Shown: positions 1 to 7,571, numbered from the stretch's first letter. The stretch: 8,959 nt of DNA from Candidatus Hydrogenedentota bacterium (GCA_003552765.1 PUOI01000226.1:1-8959); one strand, 5' to 3'. Notes: generated from the letters alone by a model not told the origin. Numbers and translations are program-made.

Positions 1-1
1 C

Positions 2-901
2 TTCACCGCGGTGGATAGTGTGGACCTCTCCATTGAAGAAGGGGACATCTTCGGCTTTCTCGGGCCGAACGGCTCGGGCAAGACCACCCTGATCCGGATG
101 CTGTGCGGACTCCTCCTTCCTACTTCGGGGGAGGCCAAGGTCATGGGGCGCGACGTAATCCGCGAAAGCGAGTCGATCAAGCAGACCATCGGCTACATGT
201 CCCAACAGTTCAGCCTATACACCGATCTCACGGTGATGCAGAACCTGCGCTTTTATGCGAGCATTTACGGCGTCCCCCGGCGGCAGATGAGCGAACGAAT
301 CGAGGAAGCGATCGACATCGTGGACCTTCACCGCTACCGCAAGCGTCAAGCCGGGAAACTTTCGGGCGGCTGGAGGCAGCGCCTGGCTTTGGCCTGCGCC
401 CTGGTCCATCGGCCCCGCCTCATGTTCCTTGACGAACCCACCGCCGGCATTGATCCCGTGGCGCGGCGGGACCTCTGGAATTTGCTCTTCACGCTGTCCG
501 GGCGCGGGGTCACGTTCTTCGTCACCACCCACTACATGGACGAAGCCGAGCGGTGCAGTCACGTCGGATACATCTATTTCTCGAAACTCATCGTCTGCGG
601 CTCGCCTGCCGAACTCAAAGAACTGCCCGAAGTTTCCCCGGCTGGAACGATGCGCCTCGAGGTGCGTTGCGAGCGGCTCACAGCAGCCATGCAGCGGCTC
701 AACAATTATTCTTATGTGCATGAGGCCACCATTTTCGCTGACTCCATTCACGTGCTGGCGGACGAGGGGTACGCCGAGCAACTGGCGGCCGACCTCGAAG
801 ACGATAGGTACGGCAAACCCACCGTGCTGCGCATCCCCCCCACGCTCGAGGACGTCTTCGTGACGTTGACCCGGGAAAGGGACAACAACCGCCATGTTTA
901 G
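2..901 (+). CDS. ABC-2 type exporter ATP-binding protein (5' partial)
   Basis: This is the ATP-hydrolysing subunit of an ABC-2 type exporter (drug, lipid or polysaccharide class), acting on the cytoplasmic face of the inner membrane. Counting from the GTG codon at 11, Walker [10 protein letters not shown] lies at residues 18-26, the Q-loop (MSQQFSLY) at about 63-70, the signature LSGGWRQR at 117-124, Walker B LMFLDEP at 137-143, and the switch histidine H174 in TTHYMDEAE. The frame is open to the window edge and reads FTAV just before that GTG. That is the usual residue pattern ahead of Walker A in this family, so the true start is upstream and the GTG at 11 is probably internal. The C-terminal 100 residues after the nucleotide-binding fold are typical of YbhF/CcmA-like subunits. 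The stop overlaps the permease start by 8 nt, so the two are translationally coupled. The substrate cannot be told from the sequence. Confidence 0.93.
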   Translation, partial: FTAVDSVDLSIEEGDIFGFLGPNGSGKTTLIRMLCGLLLPTSGEAKVMGRDVIRESESIKQTIGYMSQQFSLYTDLTVMQNLRFYASIYGVPRRQMSERIEEAIDIVDLHRYRKRQAGKLSGGWRQRLALACALVHRPRLMFLDEPTAGIDPVARRDLWNLLFTLSGRGVTFFVTTHYMDEAERCSHVGYIYFSKLIVCGSPAELKELPEVSPAGTMRLEVRCERLTAAMQRLNNYSYVHEATIFADSIHVLADEGYAEQLAADLEDDRYGKPTVLRIPPTLEDVFVTLTRERDNNRHV

Positions 902-2006
902 GGGGATGCGTTCGATTATCTACAAGGAAGTGATCCATATCTTCCGGGATCCGCGAACCTTCCTTCTCATGCTGTTCCTCCCCAGCGTCCAGCTCACGAT
1001 CTTTGGGTACGCCATCGACCTCGACGTGAAGGACATCCCGACCGTGGTGTACAACCTGGACGGCCGGGAACCGAGCCGGGACTTGCTCAACACGTTTGCG
1101 AATTCCGGCTATTTCGCGCTCGATTACACGGCTTTTTCCGATGAGGAACTCGTGAACACGATCGTACGCGGCCATGCCAAGGTGGCCTTGAAGATCCCGC
1201 CCCACTACACGGACGACCTGCTCCGGGACCGCCCCACGAGCATACAAGTCCTCATCGACGGCAGCGACAGCACCGTGGCCATGCAGGCGCTTAACGTATC
1301 CAACGCCATTGCCCTGCGGGAAAGCATGGACATCGCCGCCGAAACCCTCAACGGCCCCGAAGAAGCGCCCGTCGAGATGCGCTCGCGCATGCTGTTCAAT
1401 CCGGACATGCGCACGGCGAATTTCATGGTGCCGGGCTTGGTGGGGGTGGTGCTTCAGACCATCACCATGCTGCTGACCAGCTTCGCCATCGTGCGCGAGA
1501 AGGAAAACGGCACCCTCGAACAGCTCATGGTCACCCCCGTCTCCCGGCTCGGGCTCATGATAGGCAAACTGGTCCCCTATTGCGTCATCGGGATCGCGGA
1601 AGTGGTGTTCCTGCTGACCATCATGCGGTTTCTCTTTCAGGTCCCCATAACGGGCAGCCTGCTATTATTGGCGGTGTTCTCGATGATCTTCATCTTCACC
1701 GTGCTGGGATTCGGCCTGCTAATTTCAACGTTCGCCGACAATCAAATCCAAGCCCTCCAGTATTCTTTCGTCATCCTGTTGCCATCCGTGTTGCTGTCCG
1801 GTTTCATGTTCCCCTTGGAGAACATGCCCTACGCCGTCTACCTCATCGGGCGAATCGTGCCCGTGACCTATTTCATTGAGATCCTCCGAGGCATCATTCT
1901 TCGGGGCGCGGGTTTGTCCGAGCTGTGGACGCAGGGATTAGTGCTAGCGGGAATGGGCTTGGCTCTGCTCTCGGTTAGCACACTCCGTTTCCGAAAAACC
2001 CTATAG
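894..2006 (+). CDS. ABC-2 type transporter permease (YbhR/YbhS/YhhJ-like)
   Basis: This is the membrane subunit that pairs with the ATPase encoded just upstream. It has 370 residues, normal for the ABC-2 permease family. The N-terminus ([20 protein letters not shown], residues 11-30) is the family's typical cytoplasmic helix running into TM1. A soluble extracytoplasmic domain follows (about 43-175), then a membrane bundle with likely helices near 178-200, 222-245, 255-278, 290-306 and 345-363. The conserved [15 protein letters not shown] loop at 201-215 is the cytoplasmic ATPase-coupling region of YhhJ/YbhR-type exporters. The ATG at 894 lies inside the end of the ATPase gene, with a weak purine stretch (aaaggga) about 11 nt upstream, which suits coupled translation. 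These pairs often work with a HlyD-type adaptor and a TolC-type channel, which may lie upstream of the window. A drug-export role is a family-based guess. Confidence 0.92.
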   Translation: MFRGMRSIIYKEVIHIFRDPRTFLLMLFLPSVQLTIFGYAIDLDVKDIPTVVYNLDGREPSRDLLNTFANSGYFALDYTAFSDEELVNTIVRGHAKVALKIPPHYTDDLLRDRPTSIQVLIDGSDSTVAMQALNVSNAIALRESMDIAAETLNGPEEAPVEMRSRMLFNPDMRTANFMVPGLVGVVLQTITMLLTSFAIVREKENGTLEQLMVTPVSRLGLMIGKLVPYCVIGIAEVVFLLTIMRFLFQVPITGSLLLLAVFSMIFIFTVLGFGLLISTFADNQIQALQYSFVILLPSVLLSGFMFPLENMPYAVYLIGRIVPVTYFIEILRGIILRGAGLSELWTQGLVLAGMGLALLSVSTLRFRKTL

Positions 2007-2104
2007 AGCGGTGGCGCCAGAATGGAGAGAAGGCTTACATTCCAGCCACAAGCGATAACTTCTCTGGGTAGCTCCCCTGCACCTTTGCAAGCCTCTCCAT
2101 AGGA

Positions 2105-2141
2105 AACGGCGCATGGGGAACTATCATCCCCATGCGCCGTT
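2105..2141. terminator. Perfect 15-bp hairpin between convergent genes, probable bidirectional terminator
   Basis: The arms 2105-2119 and 2127-2141 are perfectly complementary (15 bp, GC-rich, 7-nt loop). The hairpin lies 24 nt past the stop of the minus-strand gene and about 100 nt past the stop of the plus-strand permease. In the minus direction the stem runs into TTTCCT. In the plus direction there is only TT then CGG, so the T-tract is poor both ways and minus-strand termination is slightly favoured. A looser inverted repeat surrounds it: atggagag-aaggctt from 2022 and aagcctctccat at 2089-2100, differing by a short insertion. Position and stem strength support a terminator, but the short T-tract keeps this from being certain. 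Confidence 0.6.
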
Positions 2142-2165
2142 CGGCATGCGACAGGCAAAGCCACT

Positions 2166-3251
2166 TTAATAGCGCAGGATAAGACCAATGCGGTCATGCT
2201 CGGACAAGTCGCCGTCCGGCAAGAAGATTACGTGACCGCCTTTGGCGATGACGGCTTCGACGATCTCATCCACTGCGTCGTCGATGATGCTGGGCGAGGT
2301 TTTGTCCTCCGCGGGTTGAATGGCCCAGCCATCCTCACTGGGCAGAGCGGGATATTCGAAGCCTTCTTCCACCACTAGCAGGTGGCCGCGTCCTTGATGA
2401 GCCAATTGCCAGATTTCCTCAACCCCTGCGGCGAACCGCCGCGCCTTGAACGCGTCTTCAATTTCCTGACGAACTTCGCGGCGGCGCCGGTTGAAGTACT
2501 CCTCCTCTTTTTCCCAAACCACTTCCGCCAACTTGTGGACAGGGGTATCATCATAGTTGCCATACACTCGGGCCACGACGCAATCTTTGTTCTTGGAAAC
2601 CTCGTCGAAATGGGCTTGATGCCGGTCTATACCAACGACCACCAACGGAAGATTGTCTTTGTTGGCGATCTTCGTGAAAGCTTTGTCCACCTCGCGGAAG
2701 AAGTGGCGATGGCGCTCCTTTAGATAAGCCGACGGTTCAATCCCCGTGCCCGCGGGCAGCGGCTCATCCCCGCCCGGCCCCGTGAAATAGCGAGGGAAAC
2801 CGTGCTCCTCGACCTCAATGAGCGTATCGCCTGAACCTTCATACAACCGAGTAGGTTTCTCGCTGAGGACCAGCACCCAGTAGCGGTAGTTGCGGTTCAT
2901 CGCGTAGACCAGTTCGCGCGTAGCAAACGTCTCATTCACTATGGCGCAGGCCTTTGGCGAAAAGGGGAGCCTAAAGGTGCGCTCATAGTATTGGTTCACA
3001 TAAAGCGCCAGTCCGTCGAGATTATAGCGATGGTCGATACGGTTGGCCATGCGCCAGAGCCGATCGATACAGGATTCGTACTCGCGCCGCTCGAACTCTT
3101 GCGACAAGCGCTGCTCCGCCTCCCGAATCAAGTTCTTGAGGAGGATGGGATCCTGCTCGTTTTCGGGGGCCGTCCGATGAGTTGGCGCTAGAATGCTGAT
3201 GGATGGATAAGTGCTCATTGATTGGAGGGTCAGGATATCGCTTCTGTTCAT
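2166..3251 (-). CDS. baeRF-family protein (bacterial archaeo-eukaryotic release factor-like, family 3 type)
   Basis: The 361-residue product matches, by recognition, the bacterial relatives of archaeal/eukaryotic release factor 1. Diagnostic stretches are the N-terminal YPSISILAPTHRT (residues 15-27) followed by QDPILLKNLIREAEQRL (33-49), a central segment with LPLVVVGIDRHQAHF (201-215), and a C-terminal L7Ae-like end with GGHVIFLPDGDLSEHDRIGLILRY (338-361). Two highly charged helices (about 245-272) connect them. No GGQ peptide-release motif is present, so classical peptidyl-tRNA hydrolysis is not supported. Proposed roles for the family, such as ribosome rescue or translation control under stress, are predictions. 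No signal peptide or membrane segment is seen, so the protein should be cytoplasmic. The reading frame extends 24 codons further upstream, but the ATG at 3251 has a strong SD (AAAGGAG, 10-nt spacing) and begins the conserved part. The gene is monocistronic, convergent with the exporter and divergent from plsC. Confidence 0.8.
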   Translation of the reverse strand: MNRSDILTLQSMSTYPSISILAPTHRTAPENEQDPILLKNLIREAEQRLSQEFERREYESCIDRLWRMANRIDHRYNLDGLALYVNQYYERTFRLPFSPKACAIVNETFATRELVYAMNRNYRYWVLVLSEKPTRLYEGSGDTLIEVEEHGFPRYFTGPGGDEPLPAGTGIEPSAYLKERHRHFFREVDKAFTKIANKDNLPLVVVGIDRHQAHFDEVSKNKDCVVARVYGNYDDTPVHKLAEVVWEKEEEYFNRRRREVRQEIEDAFKARRFAAGVEEIWQLAHQGRGHLLVVEEGFEYPALPSEDGWAIQPAEDKTSPSIIDDAVDEIVEAVIAKGGHVIFLPDGDLSEHDRIGLILRY

Positions 3252-3261
3252 GTGGTAGAGT

Positions 3262-3268
3262 CTCCTTT
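3262..3268 (-). promoter_or_regulatory. Shine-Dalgarno site that fixes the baeRF start
   Basis: Reading the minus strand, AAAGGAG lies 10 nt before the ATG at 3251. The longer alternative start at 3323 has no comparable site and would add 24 residues (MVATLGDPVSLL...) that do not look like the family. Confidence 0.75.
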
Positions 3269-3358
3269 TTGTTTGGATTTGGATGCGGAGAAGCGAGACG
3301 GGATCCCCCAAGGTAGCCACCACCGCAGTACTTAACTGCCATGAAAAGGTGTGACGCT

Positions 3359-3388
3359 ATTATATACTACACAACAGGGTTTTGTCAT
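3359..3388 (-). promoter_or_regulatory. Sigma70-type promoter for the baeRF gene
   Basis: On the minus strand a perfect -10 TATAAT (plus 3359-3364) follows a -35 ATGACA (plus 3383-3388, one base off TTGACA) with an 18-bp spacer. Transcription would start near 3351, giving a leader of about 100 nt before the ATG at 3251. Just downstream of the predicted start, GCAGT and ACTGC (plus 3325-3329 and 3335-3339) form a short inverted repeat with a 5-nt gap. It could be an operator or a small leader hairpin, though five-base arms may arise by chance. The surrounding AT-rich patch stands out from the GC-rich background. Confidence 0.7.
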
Positions 3389-3440
3389 CTTGGGGTTCCG
3401 GTGGCCGTTTGGGGTAAAATGAGGCATCATCAAGCGAGAG

Positions 3441-4295
3441 ATGCATAAGTCGCGGCCAATCCATGACAGAATGCGGGAGTCCATGACCGAATATCAAGAT
3501 AGTTCACAAGAGGCGCGAACAAAAGTCGCGGGGATCGTTGCTCAAGGGCGGATGGTCATCCGGCTTTCCGTCATTACCGTCCTTACGTTTGGCGGGCTGA
3601 TGGCGCGCCTAGTCACCCTGCCCGTGACCTTGGCGATACCCCGCTGGGAAGCGCCCGTTCGAGCCTGGATCATGCAACTCTGCGCCATGGCGCTCGTGTG
3701 GGTGGCGGGGGTGCGGATTCGACACGCCGGCGAACCTCCGCAGCGGCCCTTCTATCTGGTGTCAAACCATGTCACGTTCTTGGACATTCTCATTCTGGCG
3801 GGATATACGGGAGCGGTGTTCGTCGCGAAGTCGGAGGTCCAGGGCTGGCCCGTGGTTGGGTTCCTCAGCCGTTTGTTCAACGTGATCTTCATCCGCCGGG
3901 AGGATATCCGCGACACACGGCGCGTCAACGAAGCGATTCGCGCGGCGTTGGCTGATGGCCATGGCGTCGCCATATTCGCCGAGGGGGGCATTGGCCCCGG
4001 CGATCACATCGAACGCTTCAAACCGTCCCTTCTGGAACCGGCCGCGCAGGCGGGCTATCCCGTGTATTGGGCCGTGCTCAACTACGACACGCCCGAGGGT
4101 TGCCCCTCCCCCTCGGAGGTGGTGTATTGGCGCAAGGGCGTGCCCTTCGCGCGTATGATGCTTGGCATACTCCGAATGCCTCGCGTGCATGCCGAACTCA
4201 TTTTTGGGGATCAGCCCAGCCGGGCGAACAACCGCAAGCAACTCGCCGAGGAGTTACACCGTGAGGTGAGCGGCCGCTTCAAACCCCTGGTGTGA
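3441..4295 (+). CDS. plsC: 1-acyl-sn-glycerol-3-phosphate acyltransferase (PlsC family)
   Basis: The enzyme would transfer an acyl chain to the sn-2 position of lysophosphatidic acid, making phosphatidic acid for membrane lipids, at the cytoplasmic face of the inner membrane. The catalytic HX4D motif is NHVTFLD with H110 and D115. Block III is FAEGGIG at 179-185, a variant of the usual FPEGT with Ala and Gly replacing Pro and Thr. The block II region has FIRRED (150-155). A hydrophobic stretch at about 40-65 and another at 76-92 probably anchor it. The family is broad, so the symbol plsC marks the family; an ornithine- or other lipid-acylating homologue is possible. The start is uncertain: ATG 3441 has only gcgagag directly adjacent, ATG 3471 has no SD, and ATG 3483 has GGGAG just 3 nt upstream. 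A weak -10 (taaaat, 3415-3420) precedes it. The last 17 bp overlap the convergent oppF-like gene. Confidence 0.87.
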   Translation: MHKSRPIHDRMRESMTEYQDSSQEARTKVAGIVAQGRMVIRLSVITVLTFGGLMARLVTLPVTLAIPRWEAPVRAWIMQLCAMALVWVAGVRIRHAGEPPQRPFYLVSNHVTFLDILILAGYTGAVFVAKSEVQGWPVVGFLSRLFNVIFIRREDIRDTRRVNEAIRAALADGHGVAIFAEGGIGPGDHIERFKPSLLEPAAQAGYPVYWAVLNYDTPEGCPSPSEVVYWRKGVPFARMMLGILRMPRVHAELIFGDQPSRANNRKQLAEELHREVSGRFKPLV

Positions 4296-5283
4296 ATGGC
4301 GGCAGGTCTTCCACGCGAATACACGCGGCGCGGTGACTTTCCCGGTGTTCGTCAAGCGGCGGGACCTCTCCGGCGCACGCCGCCGTGGCGTGGGGACAGC
4401 GTGGATGAAAGGCGCAGCCCCTGGGCGGATTCATGGGAGACGGCGGCTCTCCCCCTAGAAGGATGCGTCTCCGCGCGTGTTCCTTCTCGGGATCGGGCAC
4501 GGGAATGGCGCTGAGCAGCGCGCGCGTATAGGGATGCAGCGGATTCGTGAAGATCCGCTCTCCCTCCCCCAACTCAACAATGTGGCCGAGGTACATCACC
4601 GCGATGCGATCGGCCAAGTAACGGACCACGCCAAGGTCGTGGGCGATGAAGATAAGCGTGAGGTTGCGCTCCCGGCACAAGCGGGTGAGCAGGTTGAGGA
4701 TTTGCGCTTGTACGCTGACGTCAAGGGCGGACACGGGCTCGTCGGCGATGAGCAACTCCGGCTCCAGCCCCAGCGCGCGGGCGATGGCGAGCCGTTGGCG
4801 CTGGCCGCCGCTGAATTCGTGGGGGTACTTATAGAGATGCTTGGGCGAAAGGCCCACCTGCTCCATGAGCGCCTCCACCCGCTGGCGAACCTCGCCCCGC
4901 CGCGCCAAGCCGTGCGCCAGCATGGGTTCGGCGATGGCGTCGAGCACGGTCATGCGGGGATTAAGCGATGAGTAGGGGTCCTGAAAGATCATCTGCAAAC
5001 GGGGCCGAAAGCGCCGGAGCTGTTCGCGCTTCAGCGCCGTGACATCGCGCCCGTTGTACAGGATCTGTCCCTCGCTGGGTTTGACGAGTTGGAGGATGGT
5101 GCGCGCAAGCGTGGACTTGCCGCATCCCGACTCCCCCACCACCCCAAGGATCTCCCCAGCGGGCACTTCGAGCGTCACACCATCGACCGCTTTGACCAGG
5201 CCCACCTGCCGATCAAACAGCAGGCCCTTCCGCACGGGGAAATGGGTCTTCACGTCGCGTAACTCAAGCAACGGGGCCGTCAT
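4279..5283 (-). CDS. oppF: Oligopeptide/dipeptide ABC transporter ATP-binding protein (OppF/DppF)
   Basis: This is the second ATPase of a peptide or nickel-type importer, working as a heterodimer with the OppD-like product upstream. It has 334 residues. Walker A GESGCGKST is at 50-58, the Q-loop at Q101 (FQDPYSSLNPR), the signature FSGGQRQR at 157-164, Walker B LLIADEP at 177-183 and the switch histidine at H215. The oligopeptide C-terminal domain begins at HPYTRALLSAIP (250-261) and includes GCAFHPRCPH. Four cysteines (C290, C296, C303, C321) show C-x5-C-x6-C-x17-C spacing, the pattern reported to bind an iron-sulfur cluster in some DppD-type ATPases. The ATG overlaps the oppD stop as ATGA, and the GGAGGAGGG serving as SD lies inside the last oppD codons, so translation is coupled. 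The 3' end runs 17 bp into plsC and no terminator is seen. Substrate specificity cannot be read from an ATPase. Confidence 0.93.
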   Translation of the reverse strand: MTAPLLELRDVKTHFPVRKGLLFDRQVGLVKAVDGVTLEVPAGEILGVVGESGCGKSTLARTILQLVKPSEGQILYNGRDVTALKREQLRRFRPRLQMIFQDPYSSLNPRMTVLDAIAEPMLAHGLARRGEVRQRVEALMEQVGLSPKHLYKYPHEFSGGQRQRLAIARALGLEPELLIADEPVSALDVSVQAQILNLLTRLCRERNLTLIFIAHDLGVVRYLADRIAVMYLGHIVELGEGERIFTNPLHPYTRALLSAIPVPDPEKEHARRRILLGGEPPSPMNPPRGCAFHPRCPHATAACAGEVPPLDEHRESHRAACIRVEDLPPFTPGV

Positions 5284-6254
5284 AGTCCCTCCTCCTGCAC
5301 GCGGAGGCAGGCCGTTTCATGGTTCGGCGCGACGGGCTTCAAGGTCATCGGCTCTGTCCGGCACCGTTCCACGGCGAACTCGCAGCGCGGCGCGAAGGGG
5401 CATGCCGGGAGATCGCCCGCGAGGTCCGGCGGCATGCCTGGAATCGTGTAGAGCGCGCTCCCCTTGGGCTGAGCCGCAGGTAGGGACGCCATGAGCGCGC
5501 GTGTGTAGGGATGGCGGGGCTCGTGGAACAAGGACGAAACGGCGGCGGACTCCATGATGCGTCCCGCGTACATCACCGCGACCCGCTCGCACGTGTTGGC
5601 GATGACCCCGAGATCATGCGTAATAAGGAGCATGGCCATGCCGATCTCCTGCTGTAGGGCCTTAATCAGTTCAAGAATCTGGGCCTGCACGGTCACGTCG
5701 AGCGCCGTCGTGGGCTCGTCCGCGATAAGCAACGCTGGCCGGGTGCTCAAGGCCATGGCGATCATCACCCGCTGCCGCATGCCGCCCGAGAATTGGTGGG
5801 GGTACGCCTCCATGCACCGTTCCCCGTCTTGAATGCCGACCGAGGCGAGGCTCTCCAGCGCGCGCCGGCGCGCGGCGCGGCGGTCAAGGTCCAAGTGCAG
5901 CCGCAAGGGCTCCACGAGTTGCCGCCCAATCTTCATGTAGGGGTTTAGCGCCGTCATGGGATCCTGAAAGATGATGGAGATGGCCTTGCCCCGGACCCGG
6001 CGCTTGTCCTTCTCCCCCATTTCAAGCAAGTCCCGGCCCTGAAACACGGCGGACCCAGACGCAATGCGTCCCGGCGGACATTGGATCAGGCCAAGAAGCG
6101 AATAGACGGACACCGATTTGCCGGAACCCGATTCGCCCACGATCCCAAGCGTTTCCCCTTCCCCAAGGGTGTAGCCAATGCCATCCACGGCGCGGACGAC
6201 GCCCCGGCGCGTGTGAAAATGCGTGGAGAGGTTGGCAACTTCAAGAAGCGGCAT
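5280..6254 (-). CDS. oppD: Oligopeptide/dipeptide ABC transporter ATP-binding protein (OppD/DppD)
   Basis: This is the first ATPase of the importer, 324 residues, normal for OppD/DppD. Walker [10 protein letters not shown] occupies 40-48, the Q-loop is at [10 protein letters not shown] (96-105), the signature FSGGMRQR at 155-162, Walker B LLIADEP at 175-181 and the switch histidine at H213. The FSGGMRQR signature and [12 protein letters not shown] are characteristic of the OppD side of the pair, as opposed to OppF. The C-terminal domain carries C285, C291, C298 and C316 with the same C-x5-C-x6-C-x17-C spacing as its partner. The ATG at 6254 follows the oppC stop by 2 nt and has a strong SD (GGAGG, 7-nt spacing) lying across the oppC stop region. 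It is therefore the middle gene of the operon. Confidence 0.94.
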   Translation of the reverse strand: MPLLEVANLSTHFHTRRGVVRAVDGIGYTLGEGETLGIVGESGSGKSVSVYSLLGLIQCPPGRIASGSAVFQGRDLLEMGEKDKRRVRGKAISIIFQDPMTALNPYMKIGRQLVEPLRLHLDLDRRAARRRALESLASVGIQDGERCMEAYPHQFSGGMRQRVMIAMALSTRPALLIADEPTTALDVTVQAQILELIKALQQEIGMAMLLITHDLGVIANTCERVAVMYAGRIMESAAVSSLFHEPRHPYTRALMASLPAAQPKGSALYTIPGMPPDLAGDLPACPFAPRCEFAVERCRTEPMTLKPVAPNHETACLRVQEEGL

Positions 6255-6256
6255 CG

Positions 6257-7192
6257 TCAGTCCTCCGACACGCGGGGATCAAGGGCGTCGCGCAAGCCAT
6301 CGCCCAGGAAATTCAGCGCGAAGAGCGTCACGGACAGGGCGATGCTCGGGAAGATAAGGAGCCATGGATACTCCTCCATGGTTTCGACGCCCTCGTTAAT
6401 GAGCACCCCCCACGAACTCATGGGCGCTTGCACGCCCAGCCCGAGGAAACTGAGAAAGGCTTCGAGCAGCATGACGTTGGGGATGGTCAGCGTGGTGTAC
6501 ACAATGATCGGTCCCAGCGCGTTCGGGATGAGATGGCGCAGGATGATGCGCCGCCGCCGCAAACCCAACACGTAACACGCTTCAATGAACTCCTTCTGGC
6601 GTAGCGACATCACCTGGCCCCGGACGATGCGCGCCATGGTGAGCCATTCCACGGCCCCAATGGCGACAAAAAGCAGGACGATGTTACGGCCGACAAACAC
6701 CATGAGAATGATGACGAAGATGGTGAAGGGCAAGGCGTAGAGGATGTCCACGATGCGCATCATCGCGGAATCCACGCGCCCGCCGGAGAATCCAGCGATT
6801 GTGCCGTAGAGCACCCCCACGACCAGGCTGACCGCCGTCGCCGCCAGCCCCACCATGAGCGAAATCCGGCCGCCATAGAGCACACGGGTGAAAAGGTCGC
6901 GCCCGAGCTGGTCCGTTCCGAACCAATGCTCGCCGCTTGGCGGGGTCGCGCCCATGAGAATGTCCTGGTCGTCATAGCCGTGGGGCGCAATCCACGGCGT
7001 GGCGAGCGCCACGATGCCGAGCACACACAGGATCCCGAGCCCAGTCACCGCCGCCCGGTTCCGCGCGAGCCGCCGCCATGCGTCCCGCCAGAGCGAACTC
7101 TGGGCGGTCACATCGGGAATGCCTGTATCGCCATCCGTCAGTAGTGTCACGAATGTATCAATCCTGAGCCTGTTGAATATGGAATCGCGCAT
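6257..7192 (-). CDS. oppC: Oligopeptide/dipeptide ABC transporter permease (OppC/DppC)
   Basis: This is one of the two inner-membrane permeases of the importer. It has 311 residues. The OppC N-terminal domain is clear at SLWRDAWRRLARNRAAVTG (about 33-51), followed by TM1 (about 52-69). The motif HWFGTDQLGRDLFTRVLYGGRISL identifies the OppC/DppC branch. The cytoplasmic EAA loop is EACYVLGLRRRRIILRHLIPNALGP, which contacts the ATPases. The C-terminus (FALNFLGDGLRDALDPR) is the family's usual ending. The start at 7192 is doubtful: there is no SD, a 7-bp hairpin sits 8 nt upstream, and the first 27 residues do not resemble the family. GTG codons at 7150 and 7111 are alternatives, also with poor SDs. 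It is the first gene of oppC-oppD-oppF. A partner OppB is absent upstream, where noncoding repeats lie instead. Confidence 0.92.
   Translation of the reverse strand: MRDSIFNRLRIDTFVTLLTDGDTGIPDVTAQSSLWRDAWRRLARNRAAVTGLGILCVLGIVALATPWIAPHGYDDQDILMGATPPSGEHWFGTDQLGRDLFTRVLYGGRISLMVGLAATAVSLVVGVLYGTIAGFSGGRVDSAMMRIVDILYALPFTIFVIILMVFVGRNIVLLFVAIGAVEWLTMARIVRGQVMSLRQKEFIEACYVLGLRRRRIILRHLIPNALGPIIVYTTLTIPNVMLLEAFLSFLGLGVQAPMSSWGVLINEGVETMEEYPWLLIFPSIALSVTLFALNFLGDGLRDALDPRVSED
7160..7177. repeat. Fragment resembling a widespread dispersed repeat, inside the oppC 5' end
   Basis: The 15-mer cctgagcctgttgaa (7163-7177) differs by one base from cctgagcctgtcgaa, a word I recall as common in dispersed repeats of many bacterial genomes. 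It lies in the part of oppC that encodes the non-conserved N-terminus. A chance match is possible for a 15-mer recalled from memory. Confidence 0.3.
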
Positions 7193-7200
7193 GCAGCGCC

Positions 7201-7220
7201 CAAACGCGGCAATGCGTTTG
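7201..7220 (-). repeat. 7-bp hairpin directly upstream of the annotated oppC start
   Basis: CAAACGC (7201-7207) and GCGTTTG (7214-7220) are perfectly complementary with a 6-nt loop. The hairpin ends 8 nt before the ATG at 7192, where an SD would be expected. It may occlude the ribosome site in a regulated leader, or show that the true start is further downstream. Confidence 0.4.
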
Positions 7221-7270
7221 TGGAAAGCGTGCGTGATTGTACCGGTATCCCCCCTCGTAATGCCAGCGGA

Positions 7271-7520
7271 CTCGATCGCCCCAATCGCCGGATAGGGCGG
7301 TGTGCGGGGCGTTTACATCCCCCGGCCCTTCGGGTCACCCCCTTCAAAGGGGTAATTGTGAGCCCCCGGACCTTCCCAAGGGGGAATCGTATCGCCGATT
7401 TCCGGGCCGCCTATGTGCCGGCAAGATGCCGGCGGTACGTATTATTCCCCCTTTGAAGGGGGATCAAGGGGGATGTTCTTCCTTGAAGCGGCGGCCTTAT
7501 CCGGCGATTGGGGGATCGAG
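7271..7520. repeat. Outer inverted repeat pair flanking a palindromic element
   Basis: The 16-mer ccccaatcgccggata (7279-7294) is exactly inverted as tatccggcgattgggg at 7498-7513. Beyond one extra base, the match continues on the distal side with ctcgat (7271-7276) against atcgag (7515-7520). The arms enclose about 200 bp that contain the 7315-7476 element. They could be the ends of a non-autonomous mobile element or the edges of an inverted duplication. No flanking target-site duplication is obvious. Confidence 0.6.
7315..7476. repeat. Inverted-repeat element built on CCCCCTTCAAAGGGG palindromes
   Basis: Terminal 9-mers acatccccc (7315-7323) and gggggatgt (7468-7476) are inverted copies. 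Inside them, a 15-bp word (7338-7352) matches its inverted copy at 7448-7462 perfectly, and each copy is itself a near palindrome. The central part contains gccggc-aagat-gccggc (7417-7433). Words such as ccccctttgaagggggatcaaggggg are, from memory, common in intergenic repeats of several phyla. The whole would fold into a long hairpin and looks like a MITE or REP-type dispersed repeat. It encodes nothing recognisable. Confidence 0.65.
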
Positions 7521-7571
7521 ACTCCGGAGAACGTGAAGAAATTGGTTTCGTTTACCGACAAAAGGAGGTGA
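7473..7571 (+). other. Micro-ORF of 32 codons, possibly the tail of a lost gene
   Basis: The frame reads MFFLEAAALSGDWGIETPEN then VKKLVSFTDKRR and a stop. The amino-acid mix after the repeat edge looks protein-like (acidic residues, a hydrophobic patch, a lysine/arginine end). However, its first half overlaps the inverted repeats and it has no SD. It may be the C-terminal remnant of a gene interrupted by the 7315-7476 element, or simply open by chance. I recognise no family. Confidence 0.2.

Noticed and set aside
215..895. Long minus-strand open frame opposite the ABC ATPase
   Set aside because: The plus frame has all ABC motifs. The minus frame is a shadow caused by GC-rich codons and resembles no family.
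699..1247. Minus-strand open frame across the ATPase/permease junction
   Set aside because: It overlaps two well-supported genes on the other strand and has no recognisable motifs.
4477..4971. Plus-strand open frame antisense to oppF
   Set aside because: The oppF frame has Walker A, signature, Walker B and H-loop. The antisense frame is compositional.
7300..7536. Plus-strand 78-codon open frame in the repeat region
   Set aside because: It runs straight through palindromic repeats and its product is low-complexity and proline/glycine-rich.
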